A DNA stretch of 64,000 nucleotides, taken from NCBI RefSeq assembly GCF_014280965.1, contig NZ_JACODZ010000001.1, forward strand, positions 558,001-622,000. The letters run 5' to 3'. A program made the translations under genes and the position numbers. Positions 63,505-64,000 of the stretch are shown here, in pieces (within the stretch, counting starts at the first letter, position 1; each line of letters starts with the position of its first letter). The notes below the pieces were generated by a model. That model was given only the letters and a program-made list of their open reading frames with translations, had not been told where the DNA came from and did no database searches. This DNA is from Echinicola salinicaeni. GTDB taxonomy: Bacteria; Bacteroidota; Bacteroidia; Cytophagales; Cyclobacteriaceae.

Positions 63505-64000
63505 TCACTTACTATTTTTCCATCTATTATGTGACCATAAGTACAATGCTGGTTCTTCCCGAATGTTCTTTTCTGTTAATTCAATAAATTTTTCCGTAAT
63601 ACTATGTTCTGTGGTATCATGTGGTGGTTCGGTTACAAAGCGATAGGTAAATTTATAATGGCCGCGTTTTATCTTATGAACTTCAGAAAATATCACTGTA
63701 AGGTCAAATCGTTTGGCTAGTTTTTCTGCTCCTTCAAAAAAACCTGTTTTTCGGTGCATGAAATAAGTGTGGTAGCGTTGGTCTTCTCTATTGGGTCTTT
63801 GGTCAGCAGCTAAGCCAATTAGTCTGGGGTGGTGTCTATGTTTTAAAAAGTGTCTTTGGAATTTACTCTTTTCCACTAAGTAACCACCAAATCTACTTCT
63901 TATGGCTCTCATCAGCTTTTCGAAAAACGGGTTGCTGACTTTTTGGTAAACAATTTCGATTCTTTCGTCGACCAAGGCCCTGACGGATAATGGGTGTCCT
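63505..64000 (-). CDS. LpxL/HtrB-type lysophospholipid/lipid A acyltransferase, C-terminal part
   Basis: The reading frame is open to the right edge, so the N-terminal part of the gene is beyond the window; the in-frame codons at the edge read GHPLSVRALVDERIEIVYQK. The visible part has the LpxL hallmarks: LIGLAADQRPNREDQ, the FFEGAEKLAKRF segment, and the C-terminal EPALYLWSHNRWK. These enzymes add secondary acyl chains to lipid A from acyl-ACP at the inner membrane. The catalytic HX4D/E box would lie near or beyond the edge and is not seen. Confidence 0.88.
   Translation of the reverse strand, partial: GHPLSVRALVDERIEIVYQKVSNPFFEKLMRAIRSRFGGYLVEKSKFQRHFLKHRHHPRLIGLAADQRPNREDQRYHTYFMHRKTGFFEGAEKLAKRFDLTVIFSEVHKIKRGHYKFTYRFVTEPPHDTTEHSITEKFIELTEKNIREEPALYLWSHNRWKNSK

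Noticed and set aside
1-64000. tRNA, rRNA, CRISPR array or prophage
   Set aside because: I saw no cloverleaf, rRNA signature, regular spaced repeats, integrase or transposase in the window.

Overview
The window looks like ordinary chromosome from a member of the Bacteroidota, most likely order Cytophagales and near the Cyclobacteriaceae (Echinicola, Algoriphagus or Cyclobacterium type). The reasons are the gliding ABC transporter genes gldA-gldF-gldG, a type IX secretion (T9SS) substrate with a type B C-terminal domain beside a PorP/SprF-family outer-membrane protein, a DUF4290 gene next to murA, an FtsZ ending in HDNVD, several TTG starts, few Shine-Dalgarno sequences, and promoter -7 boxes of the Bacteroidota type (TANNTTTG). 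The family assignment is inferred from gene content. No rRNA, tRNA, insertion sequence, prophage or CRISPR array was found.

Layout. 1-10.1 kb: the 5' end of a SAM hydroxide adenosyltransferase-family gene, divergent from phoH; then an ElaA-like acetyltransferase, a small beta-barrel protein, comEC, an enoyl-CoA hydratase, a tight recQ / unknown / NUDIX run, and a TPR lipoprotein touching a Sua5-type tRNA threonylcarbamoyladenylate synthase. 10.1-12.7 kb: pgk with a strong terminator, then rlpA-like and yaaA on the minus strand. 12.7-20.7 kb: a 1,875-residue secreted T9SS protein divergent from its probable SprF-like partner, followed by a Ste24-type M48 protease. 20.8-33.0 kb: accessory and housekeeping enzymes (M81 metallopeptidase, membrane alpha/beta hydrolase, phosphotriesterase-like protein, Nmad3 protein, FemAB-like protein, SMP-30 lipoprotein, a gpsA-acyltransferase pair for phospholipid synthesis, LpxR-like lipid A deacylase, polyprenyl diphosphate synthase).

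33.4-48.8 kb is a complete division and cell wall (dcw) cluster in one direction: mraZ, rsmH, ftsL-like, ftsI, murE, mraY, murD, ftsW, murG, murC, ftsQ, ftsA, ftsZ. It is preceded by a 10-bp-period triple repeat that looks like the MraZ operator. It makes lipid II (MurE, MraY, MurD, MurG, MurC), polymerises and crosslinks it at the septum (FtsW, FtsI) and builds the Z-ring (FtsA, FtsZ). murA lies apart at 59-60 kb and the polyprenyl synthase that may supply the lipid carrier lies just upstream.

48.8-64 kb: an FMN reductase, purine nucleoside phosphorylase, a ferredoxin-NADP reductase-like protein, an M20 amidohydrolase, an SDR-gldA-gldF-gldG operon, dnaN, an exported transglutaminase-like protein with a large inverted repeat in its leader, murA with Asp at the usual Cys position, DUF4290, a UvrD/PcrA helicase, and the C-terminal part of an LpxL-type acyltransferase that runs off the end.

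I found no convincing new multi-gene system. The best second looks are the MraZ operator, the T9SS substrate/SprF pair, the Nmad3 protein, the 58.1 kb inverted repeat with its transglutaminase-like gene, the MurA Cys-to-Asp change, the PNP specificity-site change, and the non-canonical murG start.
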